DNA from: Lysinibacillus sp. G4S2 | Lineage (GTDB): Bacteria; Bacillota; Bacilli; Bacillales_A; Planococcaceae | Reading direction: 5' to 3' | Assembly (NCBI RefSeq): GCF_030348505.1 | Contig: NZ_JAUCFJ010000002.1 | Span: 872,001 to 936,000 of the forward strand | Length of the DNA: 64,000 nt | In this document: piece after piece, positions 57,882 to 64,000 of the stretch | How the letters are laid out: each line of letters begins with the position of its first letter | How positions within the stretch are numbered: position 1 is the stretch's first letter | Position numbers and translations under genes: made by a program | Notes under the pieces: model-generated | The model's database searches: none | What the model was told of the DNA's origin: nothing | Seen by the model: the letters and a program-made list of their open reading frames with translations, nothing else

Positions 57882-58271
57882 GTGGGTCGAGAGCCACGCT
57901 TGTTTATAAAATCACCAACATATTTTCTAAATATTTCTAAGATGCTACATGAACTTGATTTGAATGAAAGTACATCGGTGTATGTAAAGGATGGCTATTT
58001 CAACGAACAAACTATTGAAGAAAAAGAAGAAGAACAAATAGATCCGTATTTACTGAAACAACTTCAATTTTTAGAAAAGCCGTTTCGGCAAAAAGCCTAT
58101 CAACCGTTAGTCATATCTTTGAAAGATGGTAGGAATTTACGCGGTACTGCATCTGAAGTACAGACTGATTCATTGATGCTAACTTCTTTAGAATTAAAGT
58201 CACAAGAGATTATCTATTTTGAAGATATAAAACAAATATTATGGCGAGGTAAACAATTACCTACCTTATGA
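57882..58271 (+). CDS. cotO: CotO-like spore coat protein (probable)
   Basis: 129 residues from GTG 57882 (GGGAAGTGAG upstream); GTG 57873 and TTG 57855 are other in-frame starts. N-terminal REPRLFIKSPTYFLNI, an acidic linker (EEKEEEQIDPYL), then a small beta domain (PLVISLKDGRNLRGTASEV … IIYFEDIKQILWRGK). The neighbour is a CotY/CotZ coat gene, and in B. subtilis cotO lies next to cotZ. Family assignment rests on that and on general pattern; it is shorter than B. subtilis CotO (227). Confidence 0.5.
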   Translation: MGREPRLFIKSPTYFLNISKMLHELDLNESTSVYVKDGYFNEQTIEEKEEEQIDPYLLKQLQFLEKPFRQKAYQPLVISLKDGRNLRGTASEVQTDSLMLTSLELKSQEIIYFEDIKQILWRGKQLPTL

Positions 58272-58309
58272 AAAAGGTGTACAGCAGAGGATGCTGTACA
58301 CTTTTTTTT
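58272..58309. terminator. Terminator between cotO-like gene and cotZ
   Basis: gtgtacagca / tgctgtacac stem with eight T's and an A-run on the left. Confidence 0.85.
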
Positions 58310-58334
58310 GTGTAGTGTGTCAAAGGAGAAAAGA

Positions 58335-58859
58335 TTAGTCACAAATCCCTAAGTCAACATCAGCAATACATTGTACAGCGCAGAAACATGATAAATCTAC
58401 AGTGATACAGCTTTCAGTTGAATTCCAATCATCTACTTTACATATTTTTTTCATGTTGACACAGCAACCATCACGACTTAATAGGTCTACTGTACTTTCA
58501 CTAGAGTCAAATGAACATAAAGGCTCTAAAACACGCAAAGTGGCGCAGCACTCATCGAACATATCTTCTACACGGAAAAATACTGATGTACATTTACATG
58601 GATCTGCTGTTGGAGAACTAAAGAATGCTTTGAAAGGAGTACCATCTTTGGTAATTAACATGAATACACGTGTATCTGCATGAGAGCGTGCAGGACTTAC
58701 TATGCCTCCAAGTGGTTCTAAGAAACAGTTAGCTGTACATGGTTGACATTCTTCTCTCACCGCTTGATTTTGAATGTCTAAAATAGCGCGTACTACGTCA
58801 CAAACGCAGCCTGCTGAATGGATTGGTCCAATAGGATTTGTTGGCTTGCCACAACCCAT
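58335..58859 (-). CDS. cotZ: CotY/CotZ-family cysteine-rich spore coat protein
   Basis: 174 residues with about 19 cysteines (11 %), many in pairs or CxC (GCVCDVV, ECQPCTANC, CKC, ECC, GCC, CFC). This is the pattern of the CotY/CotZ crust proteins, which form disulfide-linked sheets in the outermost spore layer. GGAGGTGA lies before ATG. A sigma-K -10 element is present upstream, in keeping with late mother-cell expression. Confidence 0.9.
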   Translation of the reverse strand: MGCGKPTNPIGPIHSAGCVCDVVRAILDIQNQAVREECQPCTANCFLEPLGGIVSPARSHADTRVFMLITKDGTPFKAFFSSPTADPCKCTSVFFRVEDMFDECCATLRVLEPLCSFDSSESTVDLLSRDGCCVNMKKICKVDDWNSTESCITVDLSCFCAVQCIADVDLGICD

Positions 58860-58889
58860 ATTGTCACCTCCTTTCCTCGTTACTACTTC

Positions 58890-58898
58890 TACAATATG
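58890..58898 (-). promoter_or_regulatory. Sigma-K type -10 element of cotZ
   Basis: On the minus strand CATATTGTA matches CATANNNTA; it lies about 31 bp before the start codon. Confidence 0.55.
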
Positions 58899-58992
58899 TA
58901 CTTATGAAAAATGGACTCGGGCTTTCGTATATATAGTCAAATGAATAGTTTTTTTATGGTTGGAGAAACTTTAAAGAAAAGGAGGGTAAAAC

Positions 58993-59397
58993 TTGAAGCT
59001 ATTAGGAATTATGTTACCTCTATTAGTCAGTTTAACGCTTTTAAGTGGTTGCGGTGAAAAAGAAAAATTTATTGTCTATGGTTCACCAGAAAATGAAAAG
59101 GAAGTTGAAACCATTTTAAAAGAACAGGACTTTGTGGACAGAGCAACGGTTATCCAATATGACAATAGTATGCTTGTAGCAGTTCAGATTAAACCATGGG
59201 ATAAGTGGAAAAAGGCTAAATTAGAGAAAAAGTTGCAAAAGAAATTTGATGAAAAATATCCAAACAAAGCCATTTTGGTTTCAGCTGATTATAAAATTTA
59301 TTATGAAGCCAATAAAATAAAAAAGGATAAAGTTGAAGATAATAAACTGAAAGAAAAAATCAAGGAATTGAAAGAGCTTTCAAAGGAGGAGACATAA
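58993..59397 (+). CDS. Sporulation lipoprotein, YhcN/YlaJ-like
   Basis: 134 residues; TTG start with AAAGGAGGG 8 bp upstream. Signal and lipobox LLSGC with Cys20. The mature part (KFIVYGSPENEKEVETILKE … AVQIKPWDKWKKAKLEKKLQKKF) is highly charged with a lysine-rich helix end. First gene of the spoVA unit, 0-bp gap to spoVAC. Lipoprotein-spoVAC-spoVAD-spoVAEb is the layout of spoVA2-type operons. YhcN-like proteins lie in the spore inner membrane. Confidence 0.7.
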   Translation: MKLLGIMLPLLVSLTLLSGCGEKEKFIVYGSPENEKEVETILKEQDFVDRATVIQYDNSMLVAVQIKPWDKWKKAKLEKKLQKKFDEKYPNKAILVSADYKIYYEANKIKKDKVEDNKLKEKIKELKELSKEET

Positions 59398-59853
59398 ATG
59401 GAAAAAGAGCAATATAAAAAATTAGAACAAAATGTCACACCGAAGCCTCCCTACTTAAAGAATGCCGCAAAGGCTTTTATTATAGGAGGCATTATTTGTA
59501 CAATTGGACAAGCTGTTTCACTTTTTTATATGATCTTCTTTAATTTTACGGAAGCGACAGCTGGAAATCCAACAGTTGCAACAATGGTGTTCTTTGCCAT
59601 GGTTTTAACGGGCTTTGGTTTATATAAGAGAATTGGTCAATTTGCTGGGGCTGGATCGGCTGTGCCTGTTACGGGCTTTGGGAATGCTGTCATTTCAGCT
59701 GCTATTGAGCATAGATCTGAAGGATTAGTACTAGGTGTTGGTGGGAATTTATTTAAATTAGCCGGTTCAGTTGTATTATTTGGTGTTGTATCCGCTTTTT
59801 TTGTTGCCCTTATTAAATATATTCTTGTGACGATAGGAGTGGTTTCATGGTAA
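59398..59853 (+). CDS. spoVAC: SpoVAC dipicolinate channel protein
   Basis: 151 residues with about four spans. The typical N-terminus KPPYLKNAAKAFIIGGIICTIGQ and GAGSAVPVTGFGNAVISAAIEHRSEG are present. SpoVAC is the mechanosensitive pore of the spore inner membrane that takes up and releases Ca-dipicolinic acid. ATG follows AAAGGAGG in the end of the lipoprotein gene; overlaps spoVAD by 7 bp. Confidence 0.95.
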   Translation: MEKEQYKKLEQNVTPKPPYLKNAAKAFIIGGIICTIGQAVSLFYMIFFNFTEATAGNPTVATMVFFAMVLTGFGLYKRIGQFAGAGSAVPVTGFGNAVISAAIEHRSEGLVLGVGGNLFKLAGSVVLFGVVSAFFVALIKYILVTIGVVSW

Positions 59854-60842
59854 TTGTCTTTCAATCGAAGCCTTCCTTAATAGCAGGTGGTGTAGTAGCA
59901 GGTCCACTAGAGAAACGTAGTATATTTAGTCAATATTTTGATGCGACCTATGATGATGAACGTTGGCAAATGAAAACAAATGAACAGGGCCATCGAAAAA
60001 TGGTTGAAGAGGCTTGTGAATCTGCCATGAAAAAAGCGGGCGTGAAAAATATGGACATTGATTACTTGATGGGTGGCGATTTAGTGAATCAAATGACCCC
60101 GACCAATTTTGCGGCCAGAGACTTAGACATTCCTTTTATCGGATTATTCTCAGCATGTGCCACCTCTGTATCTTCAGTAATTATTGCGAGCCTTTTAACA
60201 GAAGTAGGTGCCTCTAATTTATCGCTAGCTGGTGCATCTAGTCAACATAATGCAGTGGAACGGCAATTCCGCTATCCAATCGATTATGGCTCACAAAAGC
60301 CGCAAACTGCTCAATGGACCGTAACAGCTGCTGGTTATGCTCTTATTGGTAAGCATCATGAAGAATACCCTTCTATTGAAGCAGCAACAGTTGGAAAATC
60401 GATTGATTACGGTATGGATGATCCATTTCACATGGGCGCAGCGATGGCACCAGCTGCTTTTCAGACGATTCAATCCCATTTAGAGCAGCGTAATCAAAAA
60501 ATTTACCACTATGATTTAATTTTAACAGGTGATTTAGGTCAACTTGGCTTAAAACTGCTAAAAGGAATGTTTGTTGAAAGTGGCATAAAGAGTGAGGAGC
60601 TAACGTTTTTACGTGATGCAGGTGCAGAGTTTTATGGACAGGATGAAACATTTCAATCCGGTGCAAGTGGTGCAGGTTGCTCGGCTGCTGTTTTTTTTAG
60701 TTATGTGATCCAACAGATGCGGGCAGGTACCTATAAACGAGTACTTCTTGTGGCGACAGGAGCATTACTGTCTCCGCTTACATTTCAACAGGGCGAGACA
60801 ATTCCATGTACGGCACATGCAATTGAAATTACAATGAAATGA
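59847..60842 (+). CDS. spoVAD: SpoVAD dipicolinate-binding protein
   Basis: 331 residues, thiolase/KAS III-like fold without condensing activity. It shows [35 protein letters not shown] (the Cys pocket) and [17 protein letters not shown]. SpoVAD binds dipicolinic acid and works with SpoVAC and SpoVAE. Start overlaps spoVAC. Confidence 0.95.
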   Translation: MVIVFQSKPSLIAGGVVAGPLEKRSIFSQYFDATYDDERWQMKTNEQGHRKMVEEACESAMKKAGVKNMDIDYLMGGDLVNQMTPTNFAARDLDIPFIGLFSACATSVSSVIIASLLTEVGASNLSLAGASSQHNAVERQFRYPIDYGSQKPQTAQWTVTAAGYALIGKHHEEYPSIEAATVGKSIDYGMDDPFHMGAAMAPAAFQTIQSHLEQRNQKIYHYDLILTGDLGQLGLKLLKGMFVESGIKSEELTFLRDAGAEFYGQDETFQSGASGAGCSAAVFFSYVIQQMRAGTYKRVLLVATGALLSPLTFQQGETIPCTAHAIEITMK

Positions 60843-60852
60843 GGCAAAAGCT

Positions 60853-61218
60853 ATGGTTATGACATTTGTATTTGCATTTATTGTAGGTGGCCTTATTTGT
60901 GTTATAGGCCAATTACTAATGGATGTTGGTAAATTAACACCCGGACATACATTGAGTACTCTAGTCGTAGTTGGGGCAATTTTAGACGGAATGGGCTTGT
61001 ATGAACCTCTAATTGATTTTGCAGGTGCTGGTGCAACAGTCCCTATTACATCTTTTGGCAACTCTTTAACGCACGGTGCAATGGCTGAGGCAGAGAAACA
61101 TGGACTTGTAGGTGTGTTGACTGGGATGTTTGAAGTAACAAGCTCAGGAATCAGTGCTGCCATAGTCTTTGGCTTTATTGGAGCATTAATTTTTAAACCA
61201 AAAGGAAATGTTGACTAG
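60853..61218 (+). CDS. spoVAEb: SpoVAE (SpoVAEb) membrane protein
   Basis: 121 residues, four spans: [63 protein letters not shown]. It is homologous to SpoVAC and completes the channel module. 10 bp after spoVAD. Ends at a hairpin whose 3' arm holds the ribosome site of the next gene. Confidence 0.93.
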   Translation: MVMTFVFAFIVGGLICVIGQLLMDVGKLTPGHTLSTLVVVGAILDGMGLYEPLIDFAGAGATVPITSFGNSLTHGAMAEAEKHGLVGVLTGMFEVTSSGISAAIVFGFIGALIFKPKGNVD

Positions 61219-61221
61219 ACG

Positions 61222-61280
61222 AATACCCCACCCATTTCTACACCGAAAACATATTATAGGTTGTAGAAGGGAGGGGTATT
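61222..61280 (+). terminator. spoVA terminator hairpin with a nested sigma-K -10
   Basis: 5' arm aataccccacccatttctac (61222-61241) plus acc; 3' arm ggttgtagaagggaggggtat (61259-61279), then T's. The loop contains CATATTATA (61250-61258), an exact CATANNNTA sigma-K -10. The yjcZ Shine-Dalgarno (gaagggagggg) is in the 3' arm. Confidence 0.75.
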
Positions 61281-61283
61281 TTT

Positions 61284-61460
61284 ATGGGATATCAAGGCTG
61301 GTGCACACAACAGTATGGAGGAAATGTTGGTAGCTGGAACGATAGTTATTGCGGAGGCGATTACTACGGTGGCTATTGTGGCCATGGTCAGAGCTCAACA
61401 TTTGTTCTAATTGTTGTCCTATTCATTCTTCTAATTATTGTCGGCGCTACTTTCATGTAA
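61284..61460 (+). CDS. YjcZ-family small sporulation protein
   Basis: 58 residues, not among longer frames. The N-terminus is Gly/Tyr/Cys-rich (three Cys, YCGGDYYGGYCGHG) and the C-terminus is one membrane span, STFVLIVVLFILLIIVGATF. That tail is the hallmark of the YjcZ/YhaL-like small sporulation proteins found in many sporeformers. GAAGGGAGGGG lies before ATG. Lies between spoVA and spoVIF; expression in the mother cell is suggested by the sigma-K -10. Confidence 0.85.
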   Translation: MGYQGWCTQQYGGNVGSWNDSYCGGDYYGGYCGHGQSSTFVLIVVLFILLIIVGATFM

Positions 61461-61477
61461 TTTAACATCTATTGACC

Positions 61478-61572
61478 TAAAGCCTCTGGCGGATGTCACG
61501 GAATCGGAAAGGAGATCTTTAAGTAAGCACAAAGCCGATTCCAGACACAATTATGCCGAGGCATAATTGATT
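61478..61572 (+). repeat. 95-bp two-hairpin repeat, copy 2
   Basis: About 88 % identical to 56338-56432. Outer arms of hairpin 1 (gaatcgg / ccgattc) and all of hairpin 2 (aattatgccgaggcataatt) are kept; the inner stem is weaker here (cttt … aaag). It follows yjcZ and precedes spoVIF. Confidence 0.8.
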
Positions 61573-61717
61573 AAATGTGACATTAGATAAAAGGCTTTAG
61601 CTTTTCTTCAGAGCGCCCCATGATCTGAACCAAAGTTTAAAGCCTTCACTCGTTGTTAAATATTTCGTTCATAAAAAACAATGGAAATAAAGAATTGTAA
61701 CTGATAGGAGGGGGAAC

Positions 61718-61966
61718 ATGCATCGCGGGTTTTTTAATTCAATTGAACAGAAAACAGGGGTATCAATGGAGGAAATCTTCGCATTAGCAAATGCAATTCA
61801 GCATGCAGATTTTAAAAATGAAAAACAAGTTAGAAAAATCGTACGACGTGTAAGTAAGATATCTAAGAGACAAATTACGCAAGAGCTTGAGGATAAAATA
61901 GTACAATCTATTATTCAAGATGGTGATTCACTAGATTTAGATAAAATCACTAAAATGATGAAATAG
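61718..61966 (+). CDS. spoVIF: Stage VI sporulation protein F
   Basis: 82 residues, charged and helical: FFNSIEQKTGVSMEEIFALA, KQVRKIVRRVSKISKRQIT. GGAGGGGG before ATG. SpoVIF (YjcC) is a small factor needed for late coat assembly; the length and neighbourhood agree with B. subtilis. Confidence 0.88.
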   Translation: MHRGFFNSIEQKTGVSMEEIFALANAIQHADFKNEKQVRKIVRRVSKISKRQITQELEDKIVQSIIQDGDSLDLDKITKMMK

Positions 61967-62062
61967 TATGATATATCCACTAGGCAAAGCAATTTGTCAA
62001 AAAGGTTGGGTAAATGGACGTTCATTGATAATTCAACCTTTTAAACAATTAAAAAAACAAAA

Positions 62063-62101
62063 AGGGTGTTACGATATGCATCAGCATTATCGTAACACCC
62101 A
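62063..62101. terminator. Terminator between spoVIF and yjcF
   Basis: gggtgttacgata / tatcgtaacaccc perfect 13-bp stem; A-run at left for the minus strand. Confidence 0.75.
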
Positions 62102-62159
62102 TTGGTCTTCATTCACAGAATAGAAATTAAGAAACTCAGACTAAGGAATTCCTGTTGTT

Positions 62160-62588
62160 CTAAATTATTTTTTCCATAGCACGATGTGGGATACCAGCGT
62201 CCATAAACTCAGGAGATGTTACCGAATAGCCAAGCTTTTCATAAAAAGGAATAGCATAGCTTTGTGCATGGAGTTTTAGTTTTTTCTTATTAATAGAAAT
62301 GGCATGATTCTCCATTTCCTTCATTATTAAAGCACCTAGTTTTTTGCCACGCTGATCTTGTAAAATACAGACACGTTCAATTTTTGCTGTATCGTTTTCA
62401 ATACCACGAAGACGTGCGGCACCTACTGGCTCACTACCCTCATACATAATGAAATGCGTTGAAGATGCATCCTCAGTATCACATTCTAGATGTAGCGGCA
62501 CACCTTGCTCTTCAACAAAAACCTGTTTGCGAACTGCAAACGCATCCTCATGCTCTTTTGCTGTTTCCACAATCTTAACGTTGTACAA
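62160..62588 (-). CDS. yjcF: GNAT-family N-acetyltransferase, YjcF-like
   Basis: 142 residues. GNAT motif A is visible as IERVCILQDQRGKKLGALIMKEME (R-G-K-K-L-G acetyl-CoA loop, about 70-90). It begins MYNVKIVETAKEHEDAFAVRKQVFVEEQG, typical of the ElaA/YjcF group. Acceptor unknown. Its start follows the yjcG stop by 3 bp; operon yjcH-yjcG-yjcF as in B. subtilis. Confidence 0.9.
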   Translation of the reverse strand: MYNVKIVETAKEHEDAFAVRKQVFVEEQGVPLHLECDTEDASSTHFIMYEGSEPVGAARLRGIENDTAKIERVCILQDQRGKKLGALIMKEMENHAISINKKKLKLHAQSYAIPFYEKLGYSVTSPEFMDAGIPHRAMEKII

Positions 62589-62591
62589 GAA

Positions 62592-63107
62592 TTACTCAGC
62601 TCCTGACAATCGGAATGTTTCATATGTTGTCCACGAGCCATCTTCCAATTGGTATAAAAGATGAATACGATCAATTGTATCTTTTTCGTCAACACCTGTC
62701 ATACGTAATTGCCCAAAGATGTCATCGTGCTCAGAGGCTGTCATTTTTTGAGCAATTGTAATATGTGGTACAAAAACATGTTTAGTTTCTCCATACGGAA
62801 TTTTTTCTATTAGTGCATCATGAAATGCTTCTAATTGTTCTGTCGGCTCAATGCGGAAATAAATTGCATTGGTTGTAGGGAAAAACGAACTTATGCGTGA
62901 TGCATGAATGTTTAAAGGTGCATATTTGGCAGCAAGTTCATCTAATTGATTTACGATGGATTTAATATCCTCGTCTGTTGCTTCAAAGCTGTCCTTGAAC
63001 GTCATATGCGGTGTGATTTTCGCATAATGCGGATCGTAACGTTTGCGATAAGTATTAGCTAGGTCTTGCAATTTTTTTGATGGAAATGCCACAATACCGT
63101 ACTTCAT
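62592..63107 (-). CDS. yjcG: 2H phosphoesterase (2'-5' RNA ligase-like), YjcG
   Basis: 171 residues. Two HxT motifs (HMTFKD near 34 and HITIAQK near 117) form the 2H active site. Such enzymes act on 2',3'-cyclic phosphates or 2'-5' bonds. GGGAGGTAA before ATG. Middle gene of the yjcHGF unit. Confidence 0.9.
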   Translation of the reverse strand: MKYGIVAFPSKKLQDLANTYRKRYDPHYAKITPHMTFKDSFEATDEDIKSIVNQLDELAAKYAPLNIHASRISSFFPTTNAIYFRIEPTEQLEAFHDALIEKIPYGETKHVFVPHITIAQKMTASEHDDIFGQLRMTGVDEKDTIDRIHLLYQLEDGSWTTYETFRLSGAE

Positions 63108-63189
63108 AGTCCATTACCTCCCGAAAGTAAACAATTTTTCTATTAAAGTATAACAGATATTTCGCTTTTCGTAATTTGAATCGCCCAAA

Positions 63190-63909
63190 TTAATTGAAAT
63201 TTTCGATTAATGCACGACGTAAATCAGGTTTCCAATATTTCCACGTATGATTGCCGTCAAACTCGTCATAAAATGTAGAAAATCCTTTGCTTAACATAAG
63301 GTCATGCAATTGACGATTCGGTGTTAAAAAATCCTTTATTGTTTTGTCCATTGTCACCACTTGGTCTTCTTTTTTTCCGACAATATGATAAATAGAAATT
63401 GCCCCTGGATCTTTAAATTTTTCAACAGCTTTAAGTACATTTTCGTCGACATATGGTGACTGTAAAATCGCTTTACCAAAAATACTTGGATATTTTAAAG
63501 CAGCCATTAAGGAAGCAGTTGCAGCCATAGAGTCACCTATCACTGCACGACTCATACCCATTTGGTAAGTTGCAAATTCAGCATCTAAATAGGGCACAAG
63601 CTCATGTGCTAAAAAACGCAGATAAGCTTCATGTTGCTCTCCGCTAGGGATATATTTGTGACGTCGATCCTTAATATCTTTATATGGGACGAACGCGATA
63701 ATTAAATTTTCGATTTCATAGTCATCGATAAGTTCATCAGCTAGTTTTGTGATACCCCCAAGTTGGAAATAATCCTTGCCATCTGATGCAATTAAAATAT
63801 TATATTTATATAGTGGAGAATAATTTGCAGGGACATAAATATAAAGCTGTAATTCCTCCTGCAACGCTTCACTATAGAACTTTAAGTCCTGTACTGTTCC
63901 CTTATCCAA
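63190..63909 (-). CDS. yjcH: Esterase D-like alpha/beta hydrolase, YjcH
   Basis: 239 residues from TTG 63909, which has GAAGGAG 8 bp upstream; a GTG at 63918 directly abuts that site. Esterase family features: ELQLYIYVPANYSPLYKYN, nucleophile elbow GDSMAATASL (serine near 126), YHIVGKKEDQV and the last histidine in DGNHTWKYWKP. It resembles enterochelin esterase/S-formylglutathione hydrolase-type enzymes; substrate unknown. First gene of yjcH-yjcG-yjcF. Confidence 0.88.
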   Translation of the reverse strand: MDKGTVQDLKFYSEALQEELQLYIYVPANYSPLYKYNILIASDGKDYFQLGGITKLADELIDDYEIENLIIAFVPYKDIKDRRHKYIPSGEQHEAYLRFLAHELVPYLDAEFATYQMGMSRAVIGDSMAATASLMAALKYPSIFGKAILQSPYVDENVLKAVEKFKDPGAISIYHIVGKKEDQVVTMDKTIKDFLTPNRQLHDLMLSKGFSTFYDEFDGNHTWKYWKPDLRRALIENFN

Positions 63910-64000
63910 TGATGCCACTCCTTCATGTGTTTGTGAGAAAATTGTACCATATACGAAAGTAAAGGTATAATAGATTGGGCTAGCACTATACTAGCAAAAA

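Overview
The window looks like chromosome of a low-GC, spore-forming Bacillaceae/Planococcaceae-type Firmicute, most like Lysinibacillus (sphaericus group). The evidence is the gene content and order: addB-addA, yisK-yisL, yitS/U/V/W, yjzD, fabH-fabF, trpS, spx, mecA, coiA, pepF, yjbH-yjbI-cwlQ-yjbK | yjbL-yjbM-nadK-rlu, mgtE, cotO/cotZ, spoVA, spoVIF, yjcF-yjcG-yjcH. This follows the 1.13-1.26 Mb segment of Bacillus subtilis almost gene for gene. AT-rich intergenic DNA, strong Shine-Dalgarno sites, frequent GTG/TTG starts, a T-box, and CtsR- and FapR-type operators agree with this. The genus is an inference; no rRNA or tRNA is present.

Layout. 1-3.2 kb: end of minJ, csbA, azlCD with a divergent XRE-cupin regulator, and a TVP38 membrane protein. 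3.2-11.3 kb: AddAB helicase-nuclease operon, with addA split by an 858-bp ORF-less group II intron exactly inside the DEYQD (motif II) box. 11.5-20.5 kb: DUF418 protein, YisK, YisL, a membrane-anchored alpha-amylase-like protein lacking catalytic residues, and the yit cluster. 20.5-23.9 kb: Fnr with a C-terminal cysteine cluster, and an N-domain-less ClpB with a CtsR operator. 24-27.6 kb: small accessory insert carrying a group IIC intron and a MITE. 27.6-37.4 kb: fatty-acid initiation (fabH-fabF), T-box-controlled trpS, and spx, mecA, coiA, pepF. 37.4-49.5 kb: a 12-kb accessory island placed between pepF and yjbH (adjacent in B. subtilis), with a VOC protein, DUF3888 protein, SLH-M13 metallopeptidase, IS30 remnant, cupin, LysR, an orphan hypothetical, an AcfC-like binding protein, a lipoprotein, and a sigma/RskA anti-sigma pair. 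49.5-55.5 kb: the yjbH-yjbO core. 56-62 kb: mgtE and sporulation genes (coat, SpoVA channel, YjcZ, SpoVIF). 62-64 kb: yjcF-yjcG-yjcH.

Genes that work together: spx, its adaptor yjbH and the ClpC adaptor mecA form a disulfide-stress proteolysis set. FabH and FabF start and extend fatty acids under a FapR-type site. SpoVAC/AD/AE with a YhcN-like lipoprotein form a dipicolinate channel module. The relQ-type (p)ppGpp synthetase, NAD kinase and pseudouridine synthase are one overlapping operon.

Repeats are the most distinctive part of the window. (i) Four intergenic arrays have an exact 21-bp period (two helical turns): a conserved 8-10 bp core plus a variable 11-13 bp segment. There are three different cores, and one core is shared by two loci. 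(ii) About nine full or partial copies occur of a roughly 330-bp MITE-like element with imperfect 26-bp terminal inverted repeats and internal units built on gcgaaagcgaagcg. (iii) A 95-bp two-hairpin repeat occurs in front of mgtE and again between yjcZ and spoVIF. (iv) A 55-bp direct repeat flanks the VOC gene.
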